A stretch of 64,000 nucleotides of DNA from Aotearoamyces nothofagi (Eukaryota; Ascomycota; Leotiomycetes; Leotiales; Tympanidaceae), in NCBI GenBank assembly GCA_015345905.1, contig JADDTR010000003.1, forward strand, positions 620,001 through 684,000, written 5' to 3'. Below the pieces are notes generated by a model, which had not been told where the DNA came from, ran no database searches, and saw only the letters and a list, made by a program, of their open reading frames with translations. Position numbers and translations under genes: made by a program. Of this stretch, positions 8,908 to 22,087 are shown piece after piece. Each line of letters opens with the position of its first letter. Position 1 is the stretch's first letter.

Positions 8908-10682
8908 ATGTCGTACGGCTATGTTGGTGCTCCTGCCAACTACAATGGCACAGGTGAAACTGGTGGTGATTCTAGTATGTGTTCCGGTGCTACGGCGTTT
9001 TTTCAATTGCTTTCTCCGTTGTGTTTACACCATTCTCCAATGTTAGAAATCGGTTATAGTCGCTGACATGTCTTTCTTCTCCCACAGCCACGACAAACCT
9101 GAACCAATGGTACTCTTCCGGTGACCAGGCGTATATTATCGTTTCGTCATGCATGGTCCTCATTATGATTCCCGGCCTGGGATTCCTATACTCGGGGCTC
9201 GCGCGACGCAAGTCTGCTCTGTCGATGATTTGGGCGTGCATGGCATCTTTTTCCATCATCACGTTCCAGTGGTACTTTTGGGGCTATACTTTAGCGTTCA
9301 GCGATACAGGGACGAGCGGATTCATTGGCGACCTGAGGAAATTCGGTCTCAGGAATACATTGGCAAAACCTTCGCCTGGCTCGCCTCTGATCCCCGAGCT
9401 GCTATACTCGTTTTATCAGGTACGATTCCTGCCATTGTTGTATAAGCAGAGCGGCTACTGACATTTCCAGCTTCAATTCTGCGCCACAACCGCCGCGATT
9501 GTTATGGGAGCTGTTGCTGAGCGAGGCAGGCTGATTCCGGCCATGGTCTTCATATTCTTCTGGGCCACGATCGTATATTGCCCACTCGCGTGCTGGGCAT
9601 GGAACGTCAACGGATGGGCTTACAAGTACGGGGTTCTTGATTATGCCGGAGGTGGGCCTGTCGAAATCGGCTCTGGCCTCTCAGCTCTCGCATACTCGAT
9701 GGTTCTCGGCAAGCGACAAGAGAAGATGATGCTGAATTTCAGACCACACAATGTCTCTCTCATTACCCTTGGCACAATTCTTCTGTGGTTTGGCTGGCTC
9801 GGATTCAACGGTGGTTCTGCATTCGGTGCCAATCTTCGCGCCGTCATGGCATGCTGGAACTCTTGCTTAGCTGCCATGTTCGGTGCTGCTTCCTGGTGTA
9901 TTGTTGATTACCGCCTCGCAAGGAAATGGTCCATGGTCGGCTGGTGTTCAGGTTGCATTTCCGGTCTTGTTGCTGCTACTCCCGCATCTGGGTTTGTTCC
10001 ACTATGGGCATCCGTCATTCTTGGTATCACAGCAGGCGTCGTTTCTAACTTTGCGACGAAGAGTATGTTCTACTTCCACGGTACGATCTCTATAAGCTAA
10101 CAATCATTAGTCAAATTTTTGATTCGTATCGATGACAGCATGGACGTGTTTGCTGAGCACGGCGTTGCTGGTATGGTTGGTCTCATCTTTAACGCACTCT
10201 TCGCCGCCGACTACATCATTGGTCTCGACGGCGTCAACACTGGCGCGATCGGTGGATGGGTCAACCACAACTGGAAGCAGCTTTATATCCAAGTCGCCTA
10301 CATCGTCGCCTGCACCTTCTACTCGTTCGTCGTGTCTGCGATCCTAGCTTACATCATCAACATAATACCCGGCCTCCACCTACGTGCATCTGAAGAAGCC
10401 GAACTTATGGGCATGGATGATGATCAGCTCGGTGAATTTGCCTACGACTACGTCGAAGTCCGCAGAGATTACCTCGCGTGGACACCAGCAAAAGAAGAAC
10501 CTTCGACAACGGAAAGCAACATCCCGAAAGTGGAACGCCTCGGCATCCAGGAACACAGTCACATGATCAACGGCGAATCGCCATCATCCAAAGAGAATGG
10601 GCACGAACACATAGGCATCCAAGGGGATCGCCACGCCATTGCAGCGGTAGAAAAAGAGAATAAAGAAAGGGCGCGTGAATAA
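8908..10682 (+). CDS. Ammonium transporter, Amt/MEP family
   Basis: Four exons: 8908-8974, 9088-9419, 9471-10062, 10111-10682, giving 520 residues and about 11 membrane segments. Family landmarks are MIPGLGFLYSGLARRKSALS, GAVAERGRL, LWFGWLGFNGGS and DVFAEHGVAGMVG. The last exon joins as NFATK-IKFLIRIDD, restoring the family consensus. The conserved Asp190 is present in LDYAGG. The first of the pore twin histidines is replaced by Glu198 (GPVEIGSG), while the second, His347, is kept. This is the known arrangement of yeast Mep1/Mep3-type transporters, as opposed to Mep2, which keeps both. The protein should carry ammonium across the plasma membrane. The C-terminal tail (about residue 430 on) is cytosolic and charged. 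Genes of this family are usually under nitrogen catabolite control. Confidence 0.96.
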
Positions 10683-11394
10683 GGTCATATACAGGCTTCA
10701 TAGCTAAAAGTTGATCTTTTGATTATACATGACAATTTTGGCGTTGCATATAGGATCTGGAAGTTGGATGCATGGGGGTGTAGCGGCATTGTGATTTAAG
10801 AAGGTTTGGAAAAAGGACATGTATTTTTATAGATATCCTGGATAGGTGTAACATTATATTCTCATTCAATAACGAATCAGGAACCAGGACCACTCCTGAC
10901 ATGATCCTACCCGAGCAGGAACCTGAACGTGAAGTGATCTCTTACCACCCTGTCTGTTGACACGCCGGCGGGAGAGTCCCTGGTCGGCCTCCGCGGCAGC
11001 GGCTCCCGGAGGGCCAGCGGAGCGTCTCTTTTAAAGGAGGACGAGAAGGAAGCGCAGAGCAAGTGCAGGGCGGAGAATGCGAGGCGGAGAGGGGTAGGGT
11101 ACAGTGTCGGATGCCATATCTGAAAGACGCTGTTATTGACTGTTGATCGCTGCTTGTTGGCTGCTGGTCATGGTCATGGTCATGGTGTTTCAGAAAAGAA
11201 AAGGTATCTGGAAAAGGGGGGAGGGGGGTTGGGGATCGGTGTTGGGTTTTTTTTTATTTATTTATTTATTTTTTTCTTCTTCGAGTGTACGGAATACTGT
11301 AGGGAATATGAGAGAGAACTATGCTTTGACATCACGAAACTTGTGCAAAGCACACCGTGGAACGTCTCTTGGAGATAGTCTCTTATTTTGAAAT
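10683..11394. other. Convergent 3' intergenic region
   Basis: Lies between the 3' ends of the ammonium transporter and ARPC1. It holds a short TGGTCA repeat near 11165-11184 and a T-rich tract with TTTA repeats at 11247-11278. No gene recognised; open frames at 11136-11391 lack motifs. Confidence 0.5.
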
Positions 11395-12539
11395 CTATGT
11401 ATGCCAGATAACGACTCTGCCATCCACGCCGCTCGTGCTGAACTTCTTGACCACACCACCAGATTCCTCGTAGATGCGAATCGTGCTGATGGTATTCTGA
11501 TGGACGGTCTTTAGTTGCGTGTCGTCCTTCACCTTTCCTTTCAGATCCATCTGCCTGAACATATTCAAAGCGGATTCTTCTCTAGTATCCCCTAGACCAG
11601 GACGTGCCTTCGTCTCCAGAGAACCAGTCAACTGCCATCCTCCCTCGTCTCCTTTGAAACGATAGGCCTCACAGTCATGGCCCGCAGCAATAATCTCACT
11701 TTCGCCGTTCCAGATTAAGCTCTGGAATGGAAGAAGCTGAGTACTAACGCTGATAACTGCCTTTGGTGGCTGGTCGGCACCATTGGGATACACTACAGTA
11801 ATGCTGCTATCATGAGCTGCAAAAGCTAGGGCATCCCCGCTTGGTGAGAATGAGACTGCGTGAACCCAACCCGCAGAATTATTCAAGTATTCGCCACAAA
11901 CGGTGTTGAAAGGGAGACGCTCTCCCCAGACCCCTGGCTCGGGTCTGGCATCGACACCCTTGATGAAACTGGAAAAGACCCTCGCGTGTGCATCGGTGGA
12001 ACCAGCCGCAAGAAGGACAGAGTTCGGATGCCATGCGACGGTTGTGATTGTGCTGCGAATCGGCTTCTTGATGTGCTTAGATACCCACCAGTCATTCTCC
12101 TCTTCAAAGTAGCAGATGGCAATGATTCTTGCTCCTGACCCAACAGCGAACTTGGTTTCAGATGGTGACCATCGGACAAAGGTTGCCGCACGGTTGATTC
12201 GGAGAAGGACGAGAGTTGGCTTATAGCCAGTTGGGGAAGGCTCCCACACAAGGGCGTTTCGGTCTATGGGGGATAATCAGCTATACTGCGTCGTAGACGG
12301 ATAGTAGAAAACATACCTTGCGAACAAGTCACTATCCGACCACTGTTCAGCGCAATATCAACACTGGTGACAGTCTTGTCATGGCCCTTCAATTCATCCT
12401 TCAACTTGAAGGTATTGCCAGATCGCCCATAGAGCTCAACGCTGGTATCTCGGGCCACAGCCAACGTTTGTTTGTCGGCGGAGAAAGAATGGTCCGCAAT
12501 GGGGTTGTGGAAGAGATGGTGAACTTCAGGAGCTGCCAT
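11395..12539 (-). CDS. ARC40: Arp2/3 complex subunit 1 (ARPC1, p41/Sop2-type WD40 protein)
   Basis: Two exons on the minus strand: 12317-12539 and 11395-12263, giving 363 residues. The junction (GTATGT donor, ATAG acceptor) rebuilds CSQDRNALVWEP. The protein is a WD40 propeller throughout. Segments such as AATFVRWSPSETKFAVGSGA, KPIRSTITTVAWHPNSVLLA and GWVHAVSFSPSGDALAF are diagnostic of ARPC1, and its length is normal for the family. ARPC1 is a core subunit of the Arp2/3 complex, which nucleates branched actin at cortical patches for endocytosis. It is divergent from the U2B'' gene, sharing a promoter of about 270 bp. Confidence 0.96.
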
Positions 12540-12808
12540 ATTGAGTACAGTGATAGGAGTAGCTCTCCACTATCACTTATGTTGGATTGATTCGAGAGGT
12601 ACCTTGCAGCATGTCGCCGCGACTACACGTTAGCCCCGCTACCGCCTCATAGATTAGGCCACCATAGTTTTCAAAACCTAGAGTTTGTATGTAGGAACAT
12701 CACGAAAATATCCAAGCCATCTTTTCTACACAGCCTCGCCTCCAACACTTGTTCTATCCGCATAATTGAGCTTCCTGTAGCGGACACTTATATGTGCACG
12801 TTTAAACG

Positions 12809-13526
12809 ATGGCAACATCCGCTATAACGCCCAAAGGAGCTCCTCCAACGTCCACTGTCTCCAAAAAGGTGCCTTCATATGCGCCGAACCAAACGTGAGT
12901 AGAGGTACAGTGACCTGAAGATATATACTGACTCTTCTAGACTATACCTTACAAACTTGCCCTCATCAAAGATTCAAAAGTACGATCTGCGCCGCTCCCT
13001 CTATATCCTTTTCTCGACATACGGCCCAGTTCTCGATGTAGTAGCTTTGAAGACTCAGAAGATGCGAGGACAGGCGCATATAGTCTACAGAGATATTCAG
13101 ACAGCCACGCAAGCAATGCGCGCGTTACAAGGCTTTGAGTTCTTTGGGTTCCAAATTGTGAGTGCTGTTGCTGACCCTTATCTCTCAATCCCTGCTAATC
13201 ATCAACAGCAAATACAATATGCCAAATCAAAGTCTGATACTATCGCCAAACTAGATGGCACATTTCACAAGCCTTCTGCGGCTGCTGGGGAGGTAGCTGT
13301 CACAGAGTTGCAACAAAGTATCTTCAATGCTCCACCCTCAGCAGCTGCTGCCGCTGTGGCTCCTGGATTATTACCACCCCGACCTACAAGCGGAGATCAG
13401 ACCATGGAGGATGCGAAAAGCCCCGCTAGTATTGCGGGCCAAAAGAGAAGAAGAGAAGAGGAAGAGGAAGAGGCAGAGGATAGCGATGATGATGTCGCAA
13501 TGGAGGAAGATAGTGATGATGATTGA
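12809..13526 (+). CDS. MSL1: U2 snRNP component B'' (single-RRM, Msl1/Usp102-type)
   Basis: Three exons: 12809-12894, 12941-13157, 13209-13526, giving 206 residues. One RRM occupies about residues 28-110, with RNP2 LYLTNL and RNP1 RGQAHIVY. The stretch LRRSLYILFSTYGPVLDVV and the closing IQYAKSKSDTIAKLDGTF match U1A/U2B'' proteins. The second intron (13158-13208) is 51 nt, a multiple of three without a stop, so the frame also reads through it; removing it gives the family consensus FQIQIQYAKS. A short Ala/Pro linker and a very acidic tail replace the second RRM of animal U1A/U2B'', as is common in fungi. The protein should bind U2 snRNA stem-loop IV with U2A'. Confidence 0.92.
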
Positions 13527-13733
13527 TAGCATGTTAATATGCATTGCTGGGCGTTTAGGTGTGGGAATGGAAAACTCAAGCGTAGGATGGGTCTCCACGC
13601 TTTATCAGAGTTTCTCTGGATCTAAAGGATATCCAAAAATCAATTGCATCATGTTGCGTCGAAGCTGAATTAAACTCTGCAACTGACGCGCTGAAATGGA
13701 GCTGAGGAATCTTCTAGCAGACTCATATTTCCA

Positions 13734-14644
13734 TTATTGTACATGGGCCATTGCCGAAGGTAACCAGAGGCCTATAGAAGGACCAACTATTCCTAGCCAA
13801 ACCATTAAATAATCCTTCAGTGAACATATAAACTGCTCCATTGCTTCCTTGGTGCTGCATGGATGGACGAAAAATGCAGGGACATCAGTGACTGGATGGT
13901 TCTACAACATAAATTATCTGTTAGCTTGCCTTGGTGTACTCACTCGGGAGACGTTTCCAGTGGCTCATTCCTATGACAGAAATGTTAGACTCACCCCGGC
14001 AGATATGCCTCCAATGACACCAATAGAACGTAGATTGGCCTTGAACTGGTCCGGAACGACATATCGATATACCGCTTCAATGTCTAGAGACGAATCGCAT
14101 GGAGGAAGATCGTGTAAAGAGAACCAAAGAACAGGCGTGCAATATGTTGGATGAAGATGGATCTCATAAACGATATATGGTTGTTGAGCTTGCCTAGAAT
14201 ATGTAGGTGGCCCAGATGAGGATGTACCGTCATATTCTACCTGCTCTATCACACCTGGACGCAAGGCTTCCTGTGGTATGTTAGCAAATAATCATGTAGG
14301 GCAATCAAGTTAAGATCATCAGTCTTGGTTGGTATGAAACATACTGTGTCTGTTTCTTCGGCATCTACGTCCATTTGGTTTCCATTCACAGCATCTTCCG
14401 TATCCCAATCCAAAGCTCCCAGATCCAATATCAGGCCTACGTCGCTTTTGGAAACATCAATAGGCCTTGCAATAGAAATGAAACTTGCACCTGTGAGCAT
14501 CGAGGACTGCATTCGTAGTCTAAATGTTTGTCTCTCCTTTCCCAGGGTTGCTGATATGTATTTTTGGTCGAGATAGTAGCAGGCAAGGTTGAACTCTTCT
14601 TGAGTAAGAAATGGGTAGTCTCTGATCTCCTCCTGATATGCCAT
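13734..14644 (-). CDS. ATG10: Autophagy E2-like conjugating enzyme Atg10
   Basis: Three exons on the minus strand: 14345-14644, 13995-14270, 13734-13901, all joined in phase 0 and giving 247 residues. The middle exon holds YIVYEIHLHPTYCTPVLWF, the beta-strand core typical of Atg10. The last exon starts NHPVTDVPAFFVHPC, with Cys207 the catalytic cysteine in the HPC motif, and ends with a WLGIVGPSIGLWLP segment like other family members. Atg10 takes activated Atg12 from Atg7 and transfers it to Atg5, a step in autophagosome formation. The last exon has no ATG of its own and I recovered it from the splice acceptor TTGTAG and the motif. An acidic insertion lies at about residues 75-100. Confidence 0.92.
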
Positions 14645-15344
14645 TGCCTCTAGAAATGACTGTTTGTTGGTAGTTGGTATTATAAACCAAGATTCACAGT
14701 CATGTGGAAGAGTCGCTGCCTATTGATGCAAGGCATCGGTATGACTGAAAGGTATGAACGTTGTTGTCTGAGCATTACATAGACTGGCGATATGAGCCCG
14801 AGTAAGGAATCAAGTTAGTCGGCCTTATCTAGCCAGGCGGCCAAAGGATTCAAGCTATTTCAGTGTAAATGCAAATCAAAATCTATGAAACATGGAAGTA
14901 AGTCTTCGTGTCTAGGTATGTACCTAAAGCGGATCCTTTTCGGACTTTTGTATGCAGAGACAAGGCTGAGGTTCTTTACCGTCCTAGCGTCGTTGACCCC
15001 TGGAGGATCCCCGTAAATTGTCCAAAACGACAAGTATCTCTGTAAAGCTTTCATTCAAATAAATTTCTTGTGTGATTTGTTTCATCCGTTAATAATACAC
15101 GTTCACTCTTGATAGACGTCCATGCTTTTCAAAAGGAAGAGGCCCAGCGAGCAATCACCATAAAAGTTGCGCCAAGCCAGTCTCGGTAACAACAACCGCA
15201 GCAACCAGCGTAAATTGTGGCTCGCTGTCATCTTGAGATTTCTCCGTGACCTCAAGTGTACCTAATACTTGTCCAATGGAGTTTTGCTGTCCTTCTATTG
15301 TTCTCGTGTAATTCTTTTTCCTGGTTCATGTCTCTTTATGCTCA
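14645..15344. other. Divergent intergenic region ATG10 / GH47
   Basis: No recognised gene. A + strand frame is open from about 14824 to 15017 and a minus frame from 14860 to 15054, but neither shows a family motif. It probably holds both promoters and leaders. Confidence 0.45.
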
Positions 15345-17660
<2,316 letters not shown>

Positions 17661-18563
17661 GTTGTGCAGTACAATAGCAAGAGTATTGAGAGAATATATA
17701 TGACCAACATTCTCAATCCAACCAAATTTTTTTTAAAACATTCGAGAATTGACTCGGTCCAATCCCTAGGACATGGCTCTCATATTCCACGTGAGAGATG
17801 GCAAGCCAAAATTACGTTCCGATCTCTGGCACATAGGTGTATAAAGTTCGATCAGATGGTCCTCGAGGCCCTTGACTTATATGCATTTAGGGAGCATGGT
17901 CTATGTTTGGATTGCTGCACAATGACGTCTTATTAATGTGACGGCAATAAATGCCGAGTCTACAAGGGTGAACCAGGGGGGTAGCATTTCCATGTAACCT
18001 CGAATTAATCATATCACGTGAAGCAATGCCAGCTTTTAAAACGGGCACTTGTGTGTTCAAGCGTGAACATACACAATCAGGAAATCTTAGTGCTTCGTAG
18101 CCGTGCGGAGCAGGTAGACAGACAATCTTACCCACCCTATCATGTCTCTGGCGAGTGCGACTTAGCACCTGGTGGAGGCGCAGAAACGCGTCATTTCCCA
18201 AGCTCAATGCCAAGAAAAAGGTAGATTGATCGAAAGCTTAGCATTCGGCCTCCCGCAATCTATGGATAGCTTCCTCTCTTGTATTCCTGAGACTTGAAAT
18301 TTATAAGTAATTACTAGCACATATCCGACCGTACAGTGAGTGAGTGGACGGAGACCCTGATGTTCCTAATGCTGATTATGATAAGCTAGCCACTGACAGC
18401 CCGGTGTTTTCCCGTACTGAAAGCACGATTGTGCTTTCGAAGAATATCCGTCACCTCACGTCCTTATACTATAGCCTTTGTGAGTTCTTAATTGATACAC
18501 ATTGTTACAAGTGTGCAATCCTCTGCGACACGGATTATAAACTAACAGGTTGTCCTCAGAACC
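17661..18563. other. Intergenic region GH47 / C2 protein
   Basis: No protein gene recognised. It includes the possible 5S relic near 17822. Open frames at 17887-18213 (-) and 18344-18586 (+) carry no known motif. Confidence 0.45.
17822..17875 (+). pseudogene. Possible degraded 5S rRNA relic
   Basis: The 14-mer atctctggcacata, which spans the 5' flank and first bases of both intact 5S genes, recurs here, and the match extends one base upstream to copy 1. After it the sequence (ggtgtataaagttcg...) no longer follows the local 5S sequence and no internal control box is visible. It may be the remnant of a diverged 5S copy or only a chance match. Confidence 0.25.
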
Positions 18564-20383
18564 ATGCCAGAGGACGAGAAGCATGAACCAAGCGCATTTG
18601 CGAATGATGATACAAAAACCCAGCCACAGAATGGTCCGTCCTCAGGAGACGGACAAAATGGCGACGCAGAGAAGGTGGATCATTCGATAAAAGGAAAGGC
18701 AGAAGCAGCAGTAGATAAACTCACCGATAAGAAAGAGAAATTGAAGGACAAGAACCATCCAGCTGGTGGTTACGATGCTACACCAATACCTCTAACCCGC
18801 GACGGCTATACTGTACGATTTACATTTGTTCGCGCTGAAAATTTACCACTTGCTGACCTCAATTCCCGCTCGTCGGATCCTTTTATTATGGCAACCCTCA
18901 CTTCCCCGGGCATAAACAAAAGACACAAGGAAGATCCCGATATGATTCTTCGGACACGAACTGTACATGAATGCACGAATCCCGTGTGGAATCAGGAATG
19001 GGTGGTAGCCGGTATACCTTCAAGCGGCTTTAGGCTCAAATGCCGATTATACGATGAGGATTCATCTGACCACGATGATCGTTTGGGCAATGTTACTATT
19101 GAGGTAGGGAGCATAGATGAAAAGTGGTCTGGGTGGAAAGAGGAGGTCCACCAGATCAAAAAGCGAATGGCCAGTAAAAGGGCATATTTGATACGTGGCT
19201 TATCGACACTGTGCAGCTCAGATCATATGAGTGGAAGACTTGTACTCAGTGCAGAGGTCCTGGGAAAGTCAGAACCCCCACATGGACGAATGTACACCCT
19301 TGGTCCGGTTTCGTGGACAAAGCATTTCTCGCCTATGATTGGACGTATTGTTGGGACTAAGAATCTTGATGAGGATGCAGATGGAAAGGGAAAGACGGAA
19401 AGATACGAGTAAGCAGATATACCCATAAAGCCTGCCACGGTCTAACAGGGAACAGCTTCCAAGCGAATCAGATACAACTTCAGGGGCCTGTACCGGAACA
19501 TCTCTATCACCGGTTTGTCGAATTTAAACCTTTCGTCAAAGGTATGTTTGCAAAAGCAGGGTTACGGGGTCATGTCCTAAATCGACTTTTACATCACCAG
19601 CACGCTCGAGTGTACAATTATAGCCCAACAACAAAGTATGGCACTGTGGAGGCAAAATCAAATGAGGCTTCATTGCAGTTTCTACACATGGTCCATTATG
19701 ATGAAGGTGGGCGTATCTTCACATACGTTTTGACCCTTGACGGCCTCCTGCGATTTACAGAAACGGGAAAGGAGTTCGGCATTGATATGCTGTCTAAGCA
19801 CACCATGCACAGCGATGTCAATATTTACATTGCATGCTCAGGCGAGTTTTTTGTTCGACGGCTTGCATACCCAGATGAGTCGGTCGATGCAGATAACCAA
19901 AGGACACATCCATCCGAAGATCTTCCCGGTGGGCCTCCAGATTCGCCACCACCAAAGAATCCAAAAAACTATGAGCTCATAATCGACAACGACTCTGGTA
20001 CTTACCGACCAAGAGGAGATCTTCTTCCAGAGCTGAAAGAATTCCTCAGTGAGAATTTCCCAGGAATACATGTTACAGTCAAGGAGTGTACCGATAAGGG
20101 TCTTGCCAAGATGAAGGATGAGCAGCGAGAGATGAAGAAGAAGCAATCCCAAAGGATCGAGGTTTTACAGAACAGTGACGACGAAATCAGTAGCAGTGAT
20201 GAGGAGGCAATGGATGATCATATACGCGGGAAGAAACACAAGTCGAAGAGGACGAGGGCTTTCAATGCCATTGAAGATCCTAAACAAGCATTCAAAGATT
20301 TAATACCCGGTGAAAAGTCGAGGCAGGAGAGGGAGGTTACAGAGACCCAAGATGATACGACAGCTGCACAAGCCTCTTCGTAA
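18564..20383 (+). CDS. C2-domain protein, fungal family of unknown function
   Basis: Two exons: 18564-19408 and 19456-20383, giving 590 residues. The junction uses donor GTAAGC and acceptor ACAG and yields RYDFQANQIQLQGPVPEHLY. A lysine-rich, disordered N-terminus (to about 70) precedes a C2-type beta-sandwich at about 75-190, with SSDPFIMATL and YDEDSSDHDDRLG carrying Asp residues that could bind calcium. The middle part (about 210-480) has well-ordered conserved segments such as HRFVEFKPFVKGMF and LHHQHARVYNY. The tail is charged and basic-acidic. C2 domains bind phospholipid, often with calcium, so a membrane-associated role is likely. I recognise the arrangement as a filamentous-ascomycete family but know of no assigned function. 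Confidence 0.8.
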
Positions 20384-20834
20384 TGTTTGATTGTTATAAT
20401 TGGGATTTAAACACCTTTAACGTCTGTAGCTCATGTTATTCCGGCCTTTAATTTTTACCAATATTACCCAAAATGTTATGGACCTCATAAATGAGTGGCT
20501 GCAGTGAAGTTTATGTTGTGTTAGGTGCTCAGCTTTATGTATTGACTAGTTGAGAATCCGTGCCAATGTCATCTTCTGATAAAGCCAGCTCTTATCATCA
20601 TGAACTTAGTCGACAATAATCTCCAAGTATATGCTTCTTGTCGATATTGAGAACGACGGGCTCCTAAAGGTCGTTCCAATTACGTTATTATCCAGACTGC
20701 GCTAGAGAGGATGTTATCTTATCGGCGGAACCACTCGCTCACTGTCTAGTGTGGTTTCCAAAGTTCAAGGTTGCACCACTCTTCGTTATTCTTACCTACA
20801 TTTTCCAGACGTTCCTTATTGATTTATTGCGAAC
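20384..20834. other. Intergenic, promoter of M20 peptidase
   Basis: No gene or RNA recognised in this 450-bp stretch. Confidence 0.5.
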
Positions 20835-22011
20835 ATGAGGTCCTTCGGCCTCTTGATAATTTCCTTCTTAGCTGATTGGGCTGTTTCTGCGTATTCAATC
20901 AGTGCCCAGCAACCTCTACATCGGACTTTATCCCCCGCGACTACCTCTCTTGTCAGCCTGCACAAAGAGCTGGTCGAACATACCTCGATCACTGGAAACG
21001 AGGGAAATGTCTCCTATTTTCTTACAAGCTACCTGAAGAACCAGAACTTCACGGTCGAGACTCAATTAGTCTCCAAAGGCCGCGAAAATATCCTCGCATA
21101 CGTTGGCAACGCCCGCAAAACGAAGACTCTCGTGTCTTCGCATATCGATACTGTACCACCATTCTGGCTATACGAGCGACGCGGTGATGAAATATGGGGC
21201 CGTGGCAGTGTTGACGCCAAAGCGAGTGTTGCAGCCCAAATTAAAGCGGTTGAATCGCTCCTTTCCTCCTCCGACATCGACGAGGGCGATGTAGCTCTCC
21301 TCTTCGTCGTTGGAGAGGAGGTAAGCGGTGATGGTATGCGGGCTGCCAATGACCTTGGCCTGTCATGGAAAACTGTGATATTTGGCGAACCAACAGAGCT
21401 TAAGTTAGCTAGTGGACATAAGGGAAACTTGGGGATCACAATTAAAGCGAAGGGGAAGGCAGGCCATTCTGGCTACCCAGATCTTGGTAGAAATGCGAAT
21501 AGCATGTTAATACCTGCGCTTTTTGCACTGGCACATACGGAATTACCCTGGAGTGAGAAGTATGGGAATACTACGTTAAATATTGGACGTGTTGAAGGAG
21601 GTGTAGCAGCAAACGTTATTGCTGAGGAGGCATATGCAGAAATTGCCGTTAGGATTGCAGAGGGTGGTACAGATGCAGTCAAAGAGACAATTCTTGAGGC
21701 AGTGAATAAAGCTAGCCCTGGGCTGGATGTCACGTTTAGCCGTGGCTATGGACCTGTAGACATCGATACTGATGTAGAAGGTTAGTTTTACATCTCGCTA
21801 TCCATTGCTATTTGCTAACAATGCCCAAGGCTTTGAAAAAATAGTAGTAAACTACGGAACTGATATCCCAAATCTTAACGGCGACCACAAAAGATATTTG
21901 TATGGTCCTGGAGATATCCTTGTTGCTCATTCAGATCATGAGCATCTTTCCATAGCAGACTTAGAAACGGCTGTAGAAGGTTACAAGACTCTCATCAAAG
22001 AGACCCTTTAA
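20835..22011 (+). CDS. Secreted M20A-family metallopeptidase
   Basis: Two exons: 20835-21780 and 21830-22011, giving 375 residues. Residues 1-20 form a signal peptide. The M20 active site is complete: SSHIDTVPP supplies His103 and Asp105, GRGSVDAKA supplies bridging Asp127, GEEVSGDGM supplies the general-base pair Glu161/Glu162, and GEPTELK supplies a further metal ligand. The last exon contains GPGDILVAHSDHEHL with the terminal zinc His. A dimerisation (lid) domain lies at about 195-305 (GHKGNLGITIKAKGKAGHSG). The family removes amino acids or acyl groups from peptides and N-acyl amino acids using two zinc ions (ArgE/DapE/CPS1 relatives). Secreted forms in fungi probably recover peptides outside the cell or in the vacuole. 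The substrate cannot be inferred. Confidence 0.9.
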
Positions 22012-22087
22012 AATATAATTTATAATTCTGTAGTCTATATACAGTATATTCATGTACAATACTCTATTCTGGAGCCCTCATTAATAC

